Assembly: GCA_002083635.1 (NCBI GenBank)
Contig: MSXP01000007.1
Location: forward strand, 248,001-312,000
DNA: 64,000 bases
Direction: 5' to 3'
Source of the DNA: Proteobacteria bacterium ST_bin12
GTDB lineage: Bacteria > Pseudomonadota > Gammaproteobacteria > Burkholderiales > Methylophilaceae
Shown: positions 26,549-36,100 of the stretch, piece after piece
How the letters are laid out: every line of letters starts with the position of its first letter
Numbering within the stretch: the stretch's first letter is position 1
The notes under the pieces: generated by a model
Told to the model about the DNA's origin: nothing
What the model saw: the letters and a program-made list of their open reading frames with translations, nothing else
Database searches by the model: none
Translations under genes and position numbers: made by a program

Positions 26549-27193
26549 ATGCGTTCTCGTTTATTTGGTTTTTTTAATTCAATTTTTATTACGTTGTTTA
26601 GTGTCTTTGTATTCGCTTTGGTTGCAAGTACTGCCCAAGCCGCACAAACCATTGTGGTTTTTGGCGATAGCTTATCTGCCGCTTATGGTATCCAACCTAA
26701 TACAGGTTGGGTCGCTTTGCTAGAAAACAAACTCAAAACGCAAAATAGTCCATATAAAGTGGTGAATGCCAGTATTAGTGGTGAAACGACTAGCGGTGGA
26801 TTAACCCGATTTGACCAGATGCTTAAAACGCATCAGCCCAATATTGTAGTGATTGAGCTTGGCGCAAATGATGGTTTGCGCGGCCTAAGTTTGAGCGAGA
26901 TGCAAAGTAATTTAAATAGCATGATTACTAAAGCCAAGGCTAAAAATGCCACAGTGATGTTGCTAGGAATGAAAATACCGCCCAATTATGGAATTCAATA
27001 TACACAAAAATTTAGCGCGATTTACCACGATTCAGCACAAAAATATCAGTTAAGTTTAGTACCATTTTTCTTAGATGGCGTTGCAGGAAACCGCAGCCTT
27101 GTTCAGGACGATGGACTTCACCCTACTGCTGCCGCGCAGCCAAAGTTGCTAGAAAATGTTTGGCCAAAGCTTGAAAGCTTGCTTAAAAAATAA
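26549..27193 (+). CDS. tesA: periplasmic SGNH esterase/thioesterase I
   Basis: A 214-aa SGNH hydrolase (arylesterase, acyl-CoA thioesterase I/lysophospholipase L1). Signal peptide about 1-31 (hydrophobic VFVFALVASTAQAA), so the mature enzyme is periplasmic. Block I FGDSLSAAYG holds the catalytic Ser, block II SGETTSGG the Gly, block III LGANDGLRG the Asn and block V DGLHPTAAAQ the Asp-His pair. The open frame runs upstream to 26315 on the antisense of ybbA, but the signal peptide fixes the ATG at 26549; AGAAAG (26535-26540) could serve as Shine-Dalgarno. The tesA-ybbA-ybbP neighbourhood is widely conserved. Ends 1 bp from the convergent tilS. Confidence 0.93.
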   Translation: MRSRLFGFFNSIFITLFSVFVFALVASTAQAAQTIVVFGDSLSAAYGIQPNTGWVALLENKLKTQNSPYKVVNASISGETTSGGLTRFDQMLKTHQPNIVVIELGANDGLRGLSLSEMQSNLNSMITKAKAKNATVMLLGMKIPPNYGIQYTQKFSAIYHDSAQKYQLSLVPFFLDGVAGNRSLVQDDGLHPTAAAQPKLLENVWPKLESLLKK

Positions 27194-27194
27194 A

Positions 27195-28604
27195 TTAAAG
27201 CTGCTGCCAAGTCACCACAATACCCATTTCATCAGCAGCCGCTTTAACGCTAGCATCTACCGCAATATTAGGAATCAACGCCAGGGCTTCATCGATATAA
27301 ATCAAAGGGTGATGGTTACGTTGCCAAGGCGGTATGCCGGCTGTTTGCAAAACCGTTTTTAAGCTGCGGCTAGGACGATTGAAATCGGGCTTAATGCGCT
27401 CGCTACCCACTCGGGTTTTAATGTGCAAATGTTTATTGTCTAAGTATTTTAAGCTTAATCCAGCGCCCAATTTTTTCTCAAAACTTAACTGTGTTTGATT
27501 CGATAAATTTAATATCGATTCACCCTGCCAAACGTAATCAACTGGTAGATTGAGCGTTTCGGGTACTAGATACGCGCAATCTTGAAATCGCCTTAATATC
27601 AAATCGCTTTCGGCTTTTAGGCGAATTTGAATCGTCGCATCAGACTTTGCATGAATTAGCTGTTGCGTGATTTGTTTCAACTGCGCCGTGCTTGGCATTA
27701 AGACGCTGTTTTGCGCAAGCCACCAACGCAAAACATTATTCATTCGATTAATATCGAGTGCTTTTAAAGGTGTTAACTGCAATGTTTTTTGACCCAATTT
27801 TTGGGTTAAGTCTGCCTGAGCGTCTTGAACTGCCAGCACATTTAATAAGTCATTTGCATCGGCTAAGTGTTGCGCTGTACGCGCTAATGTCTGTTTGATT
27901 GCAGGATATTGCTTCACTAACGTCGGCAACACCTCATGCCGCATAAAATTGCGGTCAAATTGCGTATTGCTGTTACTATCATCATCTACCCAACTCAATT
28001 GGTGCACTTGAGCGTATGCTTCTATTTCTGCCCTACTGATATTCAATAAAGGCCGCAACAGCTTTCTTGCATCGTCCACAGCTGCCATGCCAGCTAAACC
28101 TTTTACTCCAGCGCCGCGCGCTAATTGTAGTAGCAAAGTTTCTGCTTGGTCGTCTTGATGGTGGGCGGTGCAAACATAATCGGCATCAATTGCCAACAGC
28201 TCTGCATAGCGCGCTTTGCGGGCGCTCGCTTCAACGCCTAGCCCACTATTAATATCCACTTTTACTTTTGAAATTGTCAGCGGAATATTGTGATTGTCAC
28301 AGATTTTCTGGCAAAAAACTGCCCATGCATCCGCCTGCTGATTTAAGCCGTGATGTACATGATGTGCGCTAAGTTGAAAAGGTAATGTTTGGCGTAGGTT
28401 TGCCAATAGATGAAGCAATACAGATGAATCTAAACCGCCACTTAAACCAATAACGATATGCGACTTAACACATTTTTTTGCCGAAAAAATAGTGCTAAAA
28501 AAAGCGTTAACTTGTTCAGAAAGCGTATTTTCAGTCTTAGATTTTCGATGCAACTGTTGTTTTTGCAATGATTTACTTGGCGACTGTTTCTTTAAATTTG
28601 CCAT
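27195..28604 (-). CDS. tilS: tRNA(Ile)-lysidine synthetase
   Basis: A 469-aa enzyme that converts C34 of the tRNA-Ile2 anticodon to lysidine with ATP and lysine, so that AUA is read as Ile. The PP-loop LSGGLDSSVLLHL lies at about residues 54-66; further family features are AHHVHHGLNQQADAW, TAHHQDDQAETLLLQLARG, LLRPLL and the C-terminal TilS substrate-binding domain (about 370-469; ERIKPDFNRPSRSLKTVLQ ... PPWQRN). The start overlaps accA by 32 bp; an alternative TTG lies 12 codons in. The Lys/Gln-rich first 35 residues precede the catalytic fold. Usual order dnaE-accA-tilS. Confidence 0.94.
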   Translation of the reverse strand: MANLKKQSPSKSLQKQQLHRKSKTENTLSEQVNAFFSTIFSAKKCVKSHIVIGLSGGLDSSVLLHLLANLRQTLPFQLSAHHVHHGLNQQADAWAVFCQKICDNHNIPLTISKVKVDINSGLGVEASARKARYAELLAIDADYVCTAHHQDDQAETLLLQLARGAGVKGLAGMAAVDDARKLLRPLLNISRAEIEAYAQVHQLSWVDDDSNSNTQFDRNFMRHEVLPTLVKQYPAIKQTLARTAQHLADANDLLNVLAVQDAQADLTQKLGQKTLQLTPLKALDINRMNNVLRWWLAQNSVLMPSTAQLKQITQQLIHAKSDATIQIRLKAESDLILRRFQDCAYLVPETLNLPVDYVWQGESILNLSNQTQLSFEKKLGAGLSLKYLDNKHLHIKTRVGSERIKPDFNRPSRSLKTVLQTAGIPPWQRNHHPLIYIDEALALIPNIAVDASVKAAADEMGIVVTWQQL

Positions 28605-29568
28605 AACTCATCAAGCGCGCATAACGTGCGGTCAATAGCTGATCAGTATCTTTTTTCTGCAATGCCACGATTTGATCTTTTAGTGTTTTGCGTAATGATT
28701 GCATGGTTAATTCAATATCGCGGTGCGCGCCGCCTAATGGCTCGCTGACGATAATATCGACCAAACCCAATCCTTTGAGTCTATCTGCAGTAATGGCTAA
28801 TGTTTCCGCCGCTTCCGCTGCTTTGCTGGCACTTTTCCACAAAATAGAGGCACAACCCTCAGGTGAAATCACGGAATAAGTCGCAAATTGCAGCATTAAT
28901 AATTGGTCAACTACGCCCAAAGCCAGCGCACCACCAGAGCCGCCCTCGCCAATAATCACGCCAACAATCGGCGTTTTTAGCTCGGCCATTACATATAAAT
29001 TTTTGGCAATTGCTTCACTTTGCCCACGCTCTTCGGCACCAATACCTGGGTACGCGCCTGGCGTGTCGATTAAAGTCACTATCGGCAAACCAAATTTTTC
29101 TGCTAATCGGTATAAACGCAGCGCTTTGCGATAGCCTTCAGGGCGTGGCATACCAAAATTGCGATATTGTCTCTCTTTGACATCACGGCCTTTTTGATGT
29201 CCAATCACGACAACAGGGATGCCCTCAAAGCGCGCTAAACCACCCACAATCGCGGGGTCATCTGCGAAGGCGCGGTCGCCGTGTAGCTCTTCAAAATCGG
29301 TAAATAGTTCACGAATATAATCTAGCGTATAAGGCCGCTGCGGATGACGAGCAACTTGCGAAATTTGCCAAGCACTTAAACTTTGATAGGTTTCTTCCAG
29401 CAGTTTTTTTTGCTTTTTTTGTAGTTGATCTAGCTCTTTAGAAATATCCAAGCTCTCATGTTCGTCATGCGAGATCTGCAAAGCTTCAATGCGCTTTTCA
29501 AGCTCAGCAATCGGCTGCTCAAAATCTAAGTAACTTATCTTGGTATCTGTGGCGCGTCTTAATGTCAT
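28573..29568 (-). CDS. accA: acetyl-CoA carboxylase carboxyltransferase, alpha subunit
   Basis: A 331-aa subunit that with AccD transfers CO2 from carboxybiotin to acetyl-CoA to form malonyl-CoA. It aligns end to end with E. coli AccA from YLDFEQPIAELEKRI, through RHPQRPYTLDYI, GHQKGRDVKERQYRNFGMPRP-type, TPGAYPGIGAEERGQSEAIA and IGEGGSGGALALGVVD to SYVISPEGCAS-like and EPLGGAHRD. About 10 extra residues (MTLRRATDTK) precede the conserved start; the assigned ATG is the only ATG available there. It sits 31 bp after dnaE and overlaps tilS. Confidence 0.96.
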   Translation of the reverse strand: MTLRRATDTKISYLDFEQPIAELEKRIEALQISHDEHESLDISKELDQLQKKQKKLLEETYQSLSAWQISQVARHPQRPYTLDYIRELFTDFEELHGDRAFADDPAIVGGLARFEGIPVVVIGHQKGRDVKERQYRNFGMPRPEGYRKALRLYRLAEKFGLPIVTLIDTPGAYPGIGAEERGQSEAIAKNLYVMAELKTPIVGVIIGEGGSGGALALGVVDQLLMLQFATYSVISPEGCASILWKSASKAAEAAETLAITADRLKGLGLVDIIVSEPLGGAHRDIELTMQSLRKTLKDQIVALQKKDTDQLLTARYARLMSYGKFKETVAK

Positions 29569-29599
29569 CAGTTTATATTACTCATTTATTATAATCTGT

Positions 29600-32500
29600 T
29601 TAATTATATAGGATTTTAACGTTTTCTCTTGATAACCAATCCGTTAAATGCTGCAATAATTCATCGTGTAATTCTACACGCCATGCGTCGCCCAACATCA
29701 TGCTGACTTGGCTTTTTGCGTTGTGATACTCAATTTTGACTGGGCACCATTTTTTTTCAATGTCGGTATTTTTGCGTTTGTATGGATTCAATATCGCGGT
29801 TAGCTTTGCAGCATCCGATTGCCCGTTGCATGAAATCTTCAGCATGCTGGCAAATTGGCTGCGCGCAGCGGCTAAATCGTACAATTTACGCGCATTGACA
29901 CGTATGCCGCCAGAAAACTCATCATGGCTTACCCGCCCTTCAATCACCAGCAAATTGTCTTCTTTAATCAAATGCGCGCTTTGATTCAGCATCTCACTAC
30001 CAATCACTACATCTACACGCGATATCGCATCATCAATCGTCACAATCGCCATTTTACCGCGCTGCGTCATGCGCACACGCACACCAACCACAATGCCCGC
30101 CATTAATTTTGGCTGCTCTTGAGGCGTTAAGTCTGCCAAAGAACCGCGCACAAATTGGCTAATATCCTGTTTTGCATTTAAGAAAGGATGGCCGCTTAAG
30201 TAAAAGCCTAATGCCGCTTTTTCTTCAATTAAAGCTTGCTCTGGCGACCACGCTCTCACATTAGGCAAATCATGTTTGGTATCAGCAACATCACCAAATA
30301 AATTATTTTGCCCTGCGTTACTACTATTTTGCTCAGCCGCCGTTACCGCCATGCCCACCGCAGCCAATAAAGCCGCGCGATTCGGCTCTAATTTATCAAA
30401 TGCACCAGCGCGAATCAGCGACTCAATCACGCGTTTATTTACTTTGCGTAAATCTAGGCGATTACAAAAGTCGAATAAATCTTTAAAAGGTCCATCAGCT
30501 TCGCGCGCCCCTACAATCAACTCAATTGCCGCCAAACCTGTGCCTTTAATCGCGCCCAAACCATATAACATTTGGCTGTTATTGAGCGGCGTAAAGCGAT
30601 AGGCGCTTTGGTTCACATCGGGCGGTAGCACTTCCACTTTATTGGGCGCGCAATCATCAAAAAAGCTATGAATATTATCGGTATTATTCATATCCGCCGA
30701 CATTGTGGCTGCCAAGAATGCAGCAGGATAATGCGCTTTTAAATATGCAGTGTGATAAGCAACCAAGGCATAAGCTGCGGCATGGGATTTATTGAACCCG
30801 TAGCCCGCAAATTTTTCCAGCAAATCAAATAATTCAGTCGCTTGGCGCTCGTTAAGCCCATTTTTAAGAGAGCCTTCCACAAATATGGCGCGTTGCGCAT
30901 CCATTTCTTCTTTTTTCTTTTTACCCATGGCGCGGCGTAGCAAATCAGCACCGCCCAAGCTGTAACCCGCCACCACCTGCGCAATTTGCATCACCTGCTC
31001 TTGATAAACCGCAATGCCGTAGGTTTCTTTCAGAATGGATTCTGTTGCTGGATGCGGATATTCGACGCGCTGCTGACCATGTTTACGCCGGCAGAAGTCA
31101 GGAATCAAATCCATAGGGCCAGGGCGATACAAAGCCACCAGCGCAATAATATCTTCAAAACAATCTGGCTTGGCTTGCTTCAGCATGTCTTTCATGCCGC
31201 GCGATTCAAGCTGAAAAACTGCAGTTGTATTTGCTGTCTTTAATAAGTTATAGCTGGCTTTATCGTTTAGCGGCAGCGTTTCAAAGCTAAGAGGTGCTTC
31301 ACCCAATGCGGCACGCTGCTTGTTTGCGTTTTCTAAAGCCAATTCCAGAATCGTTAGCGTTCTTAAACCCAAAAAGTCGAACTTAACCAAGCCAACTGCT
31401 TCAACGTCGTCTTTATCATATTGGCTAACCAAACTGGCACCATCGGGCTGGCAATAGATAGGTGAAAAATCCGATATCTTACCCGGGCTAATCAATACGC
31501 CGCCCGCATGCATACCCACATTACGCACCAAACCTTCCAGGCGTAATGCTAACTCTAACAATTGCGCGACTTCTTCCTCTTTTTCGCGCCGCTCTTGTAA
31601 TTGCGGCTCTTTTTCCAGCGCGCTACCTAAAGTAATACCCAATTCCAGCGGAATTAATTTGGCAATGCCATCCACAAAGTTAAACGGCAAATCCAATACG
31701 CGACCAACATCTCGAATTACCGCTTTGGCGGCCATGGTACCGAAGGTAGCGATTTGTGAAACAGCGTCTAAGCCATATTTTTGTTTGACGTAGTCAATGA
31801 CGCGATCGCGGCCATCCATGCAAAAGTCAATATCAAAGTCAGGCATGGAAACGCGGTCTGGGTTTAAAAAACGCTCAAACAGTAAGTTGTATTGCAATGG
31901 ATCCAAATCAGTAATATTTAAACTATAAGCAACCAGAGAACCAGCACCTGAGCCACGACCCGGCCCAACCGGTACGCCATTATTTTTTGCCCAGTTAATA
32001 AAATCGGCAACGATTAAGAAATAGCCTGCAAAACCCATTTGGTTGATGATTTTGCATTCAAACTCAAGCCTGGTTTCATATTCAGCGCGTTTCGATTCGC
32101 GCAAATCGGCATTAGGGTACAAGCTTTGCAGGCGCGCAGCCAATCCCATATGCGATTGCTGCACCAAAAACGTATCTAAGCTCTCATTATTAGGTGTTGG
32201 GAAATTGGGTAGATAATTCTTACCCAATTCAATCACTAAATTGCATCGCTTGGCAATTTCAATAGTATTCGCTAAGGCTTCTGGTATATCGGCAAATAAA
32301 ACCGCCATTTCTGATTGCGATTTGAAATATTGCTGCTCAGTGAAATTTTTAGGGCGGCGCTTATCCGCCAGCATGTAGCCTTCAGCGATACAAGTACGCG
32401 CTTCATGCGCTTTGAAATCATCTGGCGTTGTAAATTGTATGGGGTGCGTCGCTACGACCGGCAAATCGCTTTCGCCTGCTAATGCTAAGATTTGCTGAAT

Positions 32501-33091
32501 TAAAAACTCTTGTGCTGGGTTGTCTTTTACGTCGACTACACGCTGTACTTCTAAATAAAAGCGATTAGGAAATAGCGCCGTCCACATTTGGGTAAGTTGG
32601 TTTGCCAGCGCAAAGTTGCCAGCGCTTAGTGCAACGCCAATATCACTTTGTGCGCTGCCAGAAAGTAATAATAATCCTTCTGTGTTTTGCAACCACTCCT
32701 GCTTTACTTCTGCGCGGCCGCGGTATTGGTTTTCTAAGTAGGCGCGGCTTAATAAGGCGCACAGCTGTCGATAACCTGCTTTATTTTGTACTAACAGCAA
32801 TATGCGGTACGATTGATCGCGATTTTTCGTATTTTCTAGCCAGATATCGCAACCAACAATTGGTTTAATGCCACGCCCGCGCGCTGCTTTGTAAAATTTA
32901 ATCGCGCCAAATAAATTGCTTAAATCTGTTAAACCAAGCGCTGGCATAGCGTCTTTGCTGGCCGCATCAATATAATCATCAATGCGTACAATGCCGTCAA
33001 CAATGGAGTATTCGCTGTGACAACGCAAATGCACAAACTGTGGCTGCGTTTGCTGAGTATTTTTTAAAGGGGCATTGACTTCTTCTTGCAT
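29600..33091 (-). CDS. dnaE: DNA polymerase III alpha subunit
   Basis: The 1163-aa replicative polymerase catalytic subunit, normal length for DnaE1. N-terminal PHP domain (about 18-285; VHLRCHSEYSIVDG, ALGLTDLSNLFG). Polymerase core: PGRGSGAGSLVAYSL and the catalytic triad segment MPDFDIDFCMDGRD (about residues 410-423), then VGMHAGGVLIS, DFLGLRTLTI, ALYRPGPMDLIP, YQEQVMQIAQ and GYGFNKSHAAAYALVAY. The C-terminal half contains the HhH region, an OB fold (about 985-1075; LMAGIVVGVRVRMTQRGKMA) and the tau-binding tail. First gene of the dnaE-accA-tilS run. A terminator for the upstream chemosensory operon lies just before it. Confidence 0.97.
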   Translation of the reverse strand: MQEEVNAPLKNTQQTQPQFVHLRCHSEYSIVDGIVRIDDYIDAASKDAMPALGLTDLSNLFGAIKFYKAARGRGIKPIVGCDIWLENTKNRDQSYRILLLVQNKAGYRQLCALLSRAYLENQYRGRAEVKQEWLQNTEGLLLLSGSAQSDIGVALSAGNFALANQLTQMWTALFPNRFYLEVQRVVDVKDNPAQEFLIQQILALAGESDLPVVATHPIQFTTPDDFKAHEARTCIAEGYMLADKRRPKNFTEQQYFKSQSEMAVLFADIPEALANTIEIAKRCNLVIELGKNYLPNFPTPNNESLDTFLVQQSHMGLAARLQSLYPNADLRESKRAEYETRLEFECKIINQMGFAGYFLIVADFINWAKNNGVPVGPGRGSGAGSLVAYSLNITDLDPLQYNLLFERFLNPDRVSMPDFDIDFCMDGRDRVIDYVKQKYGLDAVSQIATFGTMAAKAVIRDVGRVLDLPFNFVDGIAKLIPLELGITLGSALEKEPQLQERREKEEEVAQLLELALRLEGLVRNVGMHAGGVLISPGKISDFSPIYCQPDGASLVSQYDKDDVEAVGLVKFDFLGLRTLTILELALENANKQRAALGEAPLSFETLPLNDKASYNLLKTANTTAVFQLESRGMKDMLKQAKPDCFEDIIALVALYRPGPMDLIPDFCRRKHGQQRVEYPHPATESILKETYGIAVYQEQVMQIAQVVAGYSLGGADLLRRAMGKKKKEEMDAQRAIFVEGSLKNGLNERQATELFDLLEKFAGYGFNKSHAAAYALVAYHTAYLKAHYPAAFLAATMSADMNNTDNIHSFFDDCAPNKVEVLPPDVNQSAYRFTPLNNSQMLYGLGAIKGTGLAAIELIVGAREADGPFKDLFDFCNRLDLRKVNKRVIESLIRAGAFDKLEPNRAALLAAVGMAVTAAEQNSSNAGQNNLFGDVADTKHDLPNVRAWSPEQALIEEKAALGFYLSGHPFLNAKQDISQFVRGSLADLTPQEQPKLMAGIVVGVRVRMTQRGKMAIVTIDDAISRVDVVIGSEMLNQSAHLIKEDNLLVIEGRVSHDEFSGGIRVNARKLYDLAAARSQFASMLKISCNGQSDAAKLTAILNPYKRKNTDIEKKWCPVKIEYHNAKSQVSMMLGDAWRVELHDELLQHLTDWLSRENVKILYN

Positions 33092-33149
33092 GGCGATATT
33101 TTACTCGCTCACTCAACAAATTGATGCAAAATATTGTGCTTTAAAAGTA

Positions 33150-33178
33150 AAAAATCCACCAAAATTCGGTGGATTTTT
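33150..33178 (-). terminator. Rho-independent terminator after chpA
   Basis: AAAAATCCACC (33150-33160) pairs perfectly with GGTGGATTTTT (33168-33178), 7-nt loop. On the minus strand the stem is followed by a T-run, ending the chpA transcript before dnaE. Confidence 0.88.
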
Positions 33179-33199
33179 ATGGTTAAGTATTGCTGTAAA

Positions 33200-36100
33200 T
33201 TAATGTTTGGTTTGCTGTTTGGCGAGTAATTCGTTCACTTTTCCAATCAATTCATCGTCTTGCACTGGTTTACCAAAGAAAGCGTCTACGCCAATTTCTT
33301 TGGCTAAGTTTTGGTGTTTATCTGCGGTACGCGAGCTAATCATAATCAATGGCGTATTTGCCGTGCGCGCATCGTCACGAATATTACGTGCCAATCCAAA
33401 GCCATCCATTCGCGGCATTTCAATGTCGGTTAAGATAATGTCTGGTATTGATTCTTGCAATACTTGCATTGCATCCATACCATCTTTAGCGAGCAGTACT
33501 TCGTAGCCCTCACGCTCTAACAAACGCCCCAGCACTTTACGCATGGTGAGTGAGTCGTCTACCACCAAAGCGCGCGGCTTGGCGGTAACTACGGCTACTT
33601 TTTTAGCCGCTTTAACCATCACACTACCCACTGCTAATATTTCACGATTAGCCAATTGTACTGGGTTAATAATCAGCATAATACTACCGTCACCAGCCAC
33701 TGTAGCGCCCACAATACCAGGCACACGCGCTAATTGCGCGCCAATTGGTTTCATCACAGCCTCTTGGTTGCCGATCACTTCATCAATGTGTAAAGCAGTG
33801 TTATAAGAACCGCTGCGCAACAGCAGAATAGACGAATAAGCATGGTCTTCTGGTTGGTGCTCTTCATGATCAAGTAATTTAGATAAGTAGTGAATTGGAT
33901 ATTTTTTATCTGCCCAAGTAATTTCGCCTGCCGCATAAGCATTCACTAAATCTTGGCGTTTAATTTTTTGTGCTTGTTCAATCATACCAACTGGCAAGGC
34001 GTAAACCGTCTCGCCCGAACGCACCGCCAACACTTGGGCCACAGTTAGCGTCACTGGCAAATGCACGCTAAATACAGTGCCTTTGCCAAACTCACTGTTT
34101 AAATCGACACGGCCACCCAAACCACTGATATCGTTACGCACCACATCTAAACCAACACCGCGACCTGCAATTTGCGATACTTTATCGGCAGTTGAAAAAC
34201 CTGATTCAAAAATAATCGACATTAATGATTGCTCAGTCACTTCTGAATTTTCGTCTAGTAAATTGTTTTGAATCGCTTTTTGTTTTACACGCTCTAAATT
34301 AATACCTGCACCATCATCCGTCACTGTAATGTGAATCTCATCATTATCCTGTAAGACTTTTAGTTTAATAGTACCAGTTTCTGCTTTGCCGCTTTTCTTG
34401 CGCTCAAGCGGCGATTCTAATCCATGGGCAACCGCATTACGTAACAAATGCTCTAGCGGTGCACCTAATTTATCCAACACGCTGCGGTCAATTTCGGTTG
34501 TTTCGCCCTCAATCACTAAATCGACTGATTTTTTAAGTTCTCTGGCAGTTTGGCGCACAATGCGTTGCAACCGCTCTGCAATTTGCTGGAAAGGCAGCAT
34601 ACGCACACCGAGCAAAGTTTGTTGCAAATCACGGTTCATTCGGTTTTGTTGCTGAAGCGCTGCTTCAGATTGACCCAAATTGGTCAGCAAACCATATTGA
34701 ATCGTTGCTACGTCGTTCACGCTCTCTGCAATCATGCGTGTCAGCTCTTGCAGTCGTGTAAATCGGTCAAATTCAAGTGGGTCAAAATTTTCATTCGATT
34801 CTTGCAAAATACTTAGTCGAGATTGCAATTGTGTTTCAGCTTCAATTTCTAACTCGCGCAAATAATTACGTAAACGTGTAACGCTTTCGGTTAAATCGTT
34901 AGAGGACTGTTTAACGCCACTAATCTCTCTTTCCATTCGGGAGCGGGTAATCGAAATTTCACCTGCATCATTAATTAAACGGTCAAGTGTGTCGGCACGC
35001 ATGCGTAGAAACTGTGCTTTACGGTCAATAGCACGGCCAGATGGTGGCGCATCTTGCTGTTTAATTGCGTTAATGGTTTCTTTTGGCGTACTTTCTAATG
35101 TGTCTTCAAAGAAACTGCCAATTTTATCTAAATCCACAAACATATCATCAAAACTAATATCAACTGTTTTGCGTTTTAGTGAGCGTATAACCAAATCTTC
35201 CATTTCATGCACGGCATCACCAAGTGCTGCCTGGCCAGCCATACGCGCACTGCCTTTGAGTGTATGCAATGCGCGCTGTAATGCATCTGGATGTTCTGAT
35301 TGTTTTGGATGTGCTCGCCATGCACGTAATTCAGTACCAATTTCTGGCAGAATCTCACGCGCCTCTTCAATAAACATCGTGAGTAACTCTTGGTCAATCT
35401 GCGTTTTATCAAAACCAGAATGATTGCCTGAACTGAGGTTGTTATCAGCAGATTGATTAGAAACTGCGGTGCTGTAAGTTTTACTTTCAGTCGCCAATTT
35501 AACTTCATAATCATCACGACTAATTTCAGGGTATTTTTCTGTTGCTGGCTCTATTGGGATGATATTTGGTATTGCTTGCTCAGCCACCAACTCAACTGTT
35601 GGCGCCTGATTGATATCTACTATTTCTGAAGATGGCAATGTAAAGGTAATATCTGCCACAGGTACTGGCTCACTCATGCTGACTGAGCGCGCATTATTTT
35701 GTTTAGCTTGCTCGGTAGATTCAAGCAGCACGTCAATTAACGCTCTTGCTGAGCGAGGATTACGTAATTCAGATATTTTCACCCACATGCTGGATAACAT
35801 TTTTGCAACGCTGCTATACAAGCTAGTGTGCTGCGCTGTCCAATTTTCCACTTCATTCAACCAAGCTTCCAGCGTACGTCCAAGCTCACCCATTGTTTTA
35901 AATTCAGCAGCTAGCGCGTTACTCGCCAAGGTGTGAGCGGCCACTTTAGCCCCATCTGAGGGTGTTAAGTTACTATCAGTAGCGAGCCTAGCAGCGTCTT
36001 GTTCAATAGTTGTAATGTTTTGCATGCTTTCTTTCACGAAAATATCGTAAAAAGCACGACTCATCTTGCGAGTTCCACCAATCAATACTTGTGGTTCTGG

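Noticed and set aside
34989..35423. 144-aa plus-strand frame inside chpA
   Set aside because: Antisense shadow of the HPT and dimerisation coding region; Ser-rich, no supporting ribosome-binding site.
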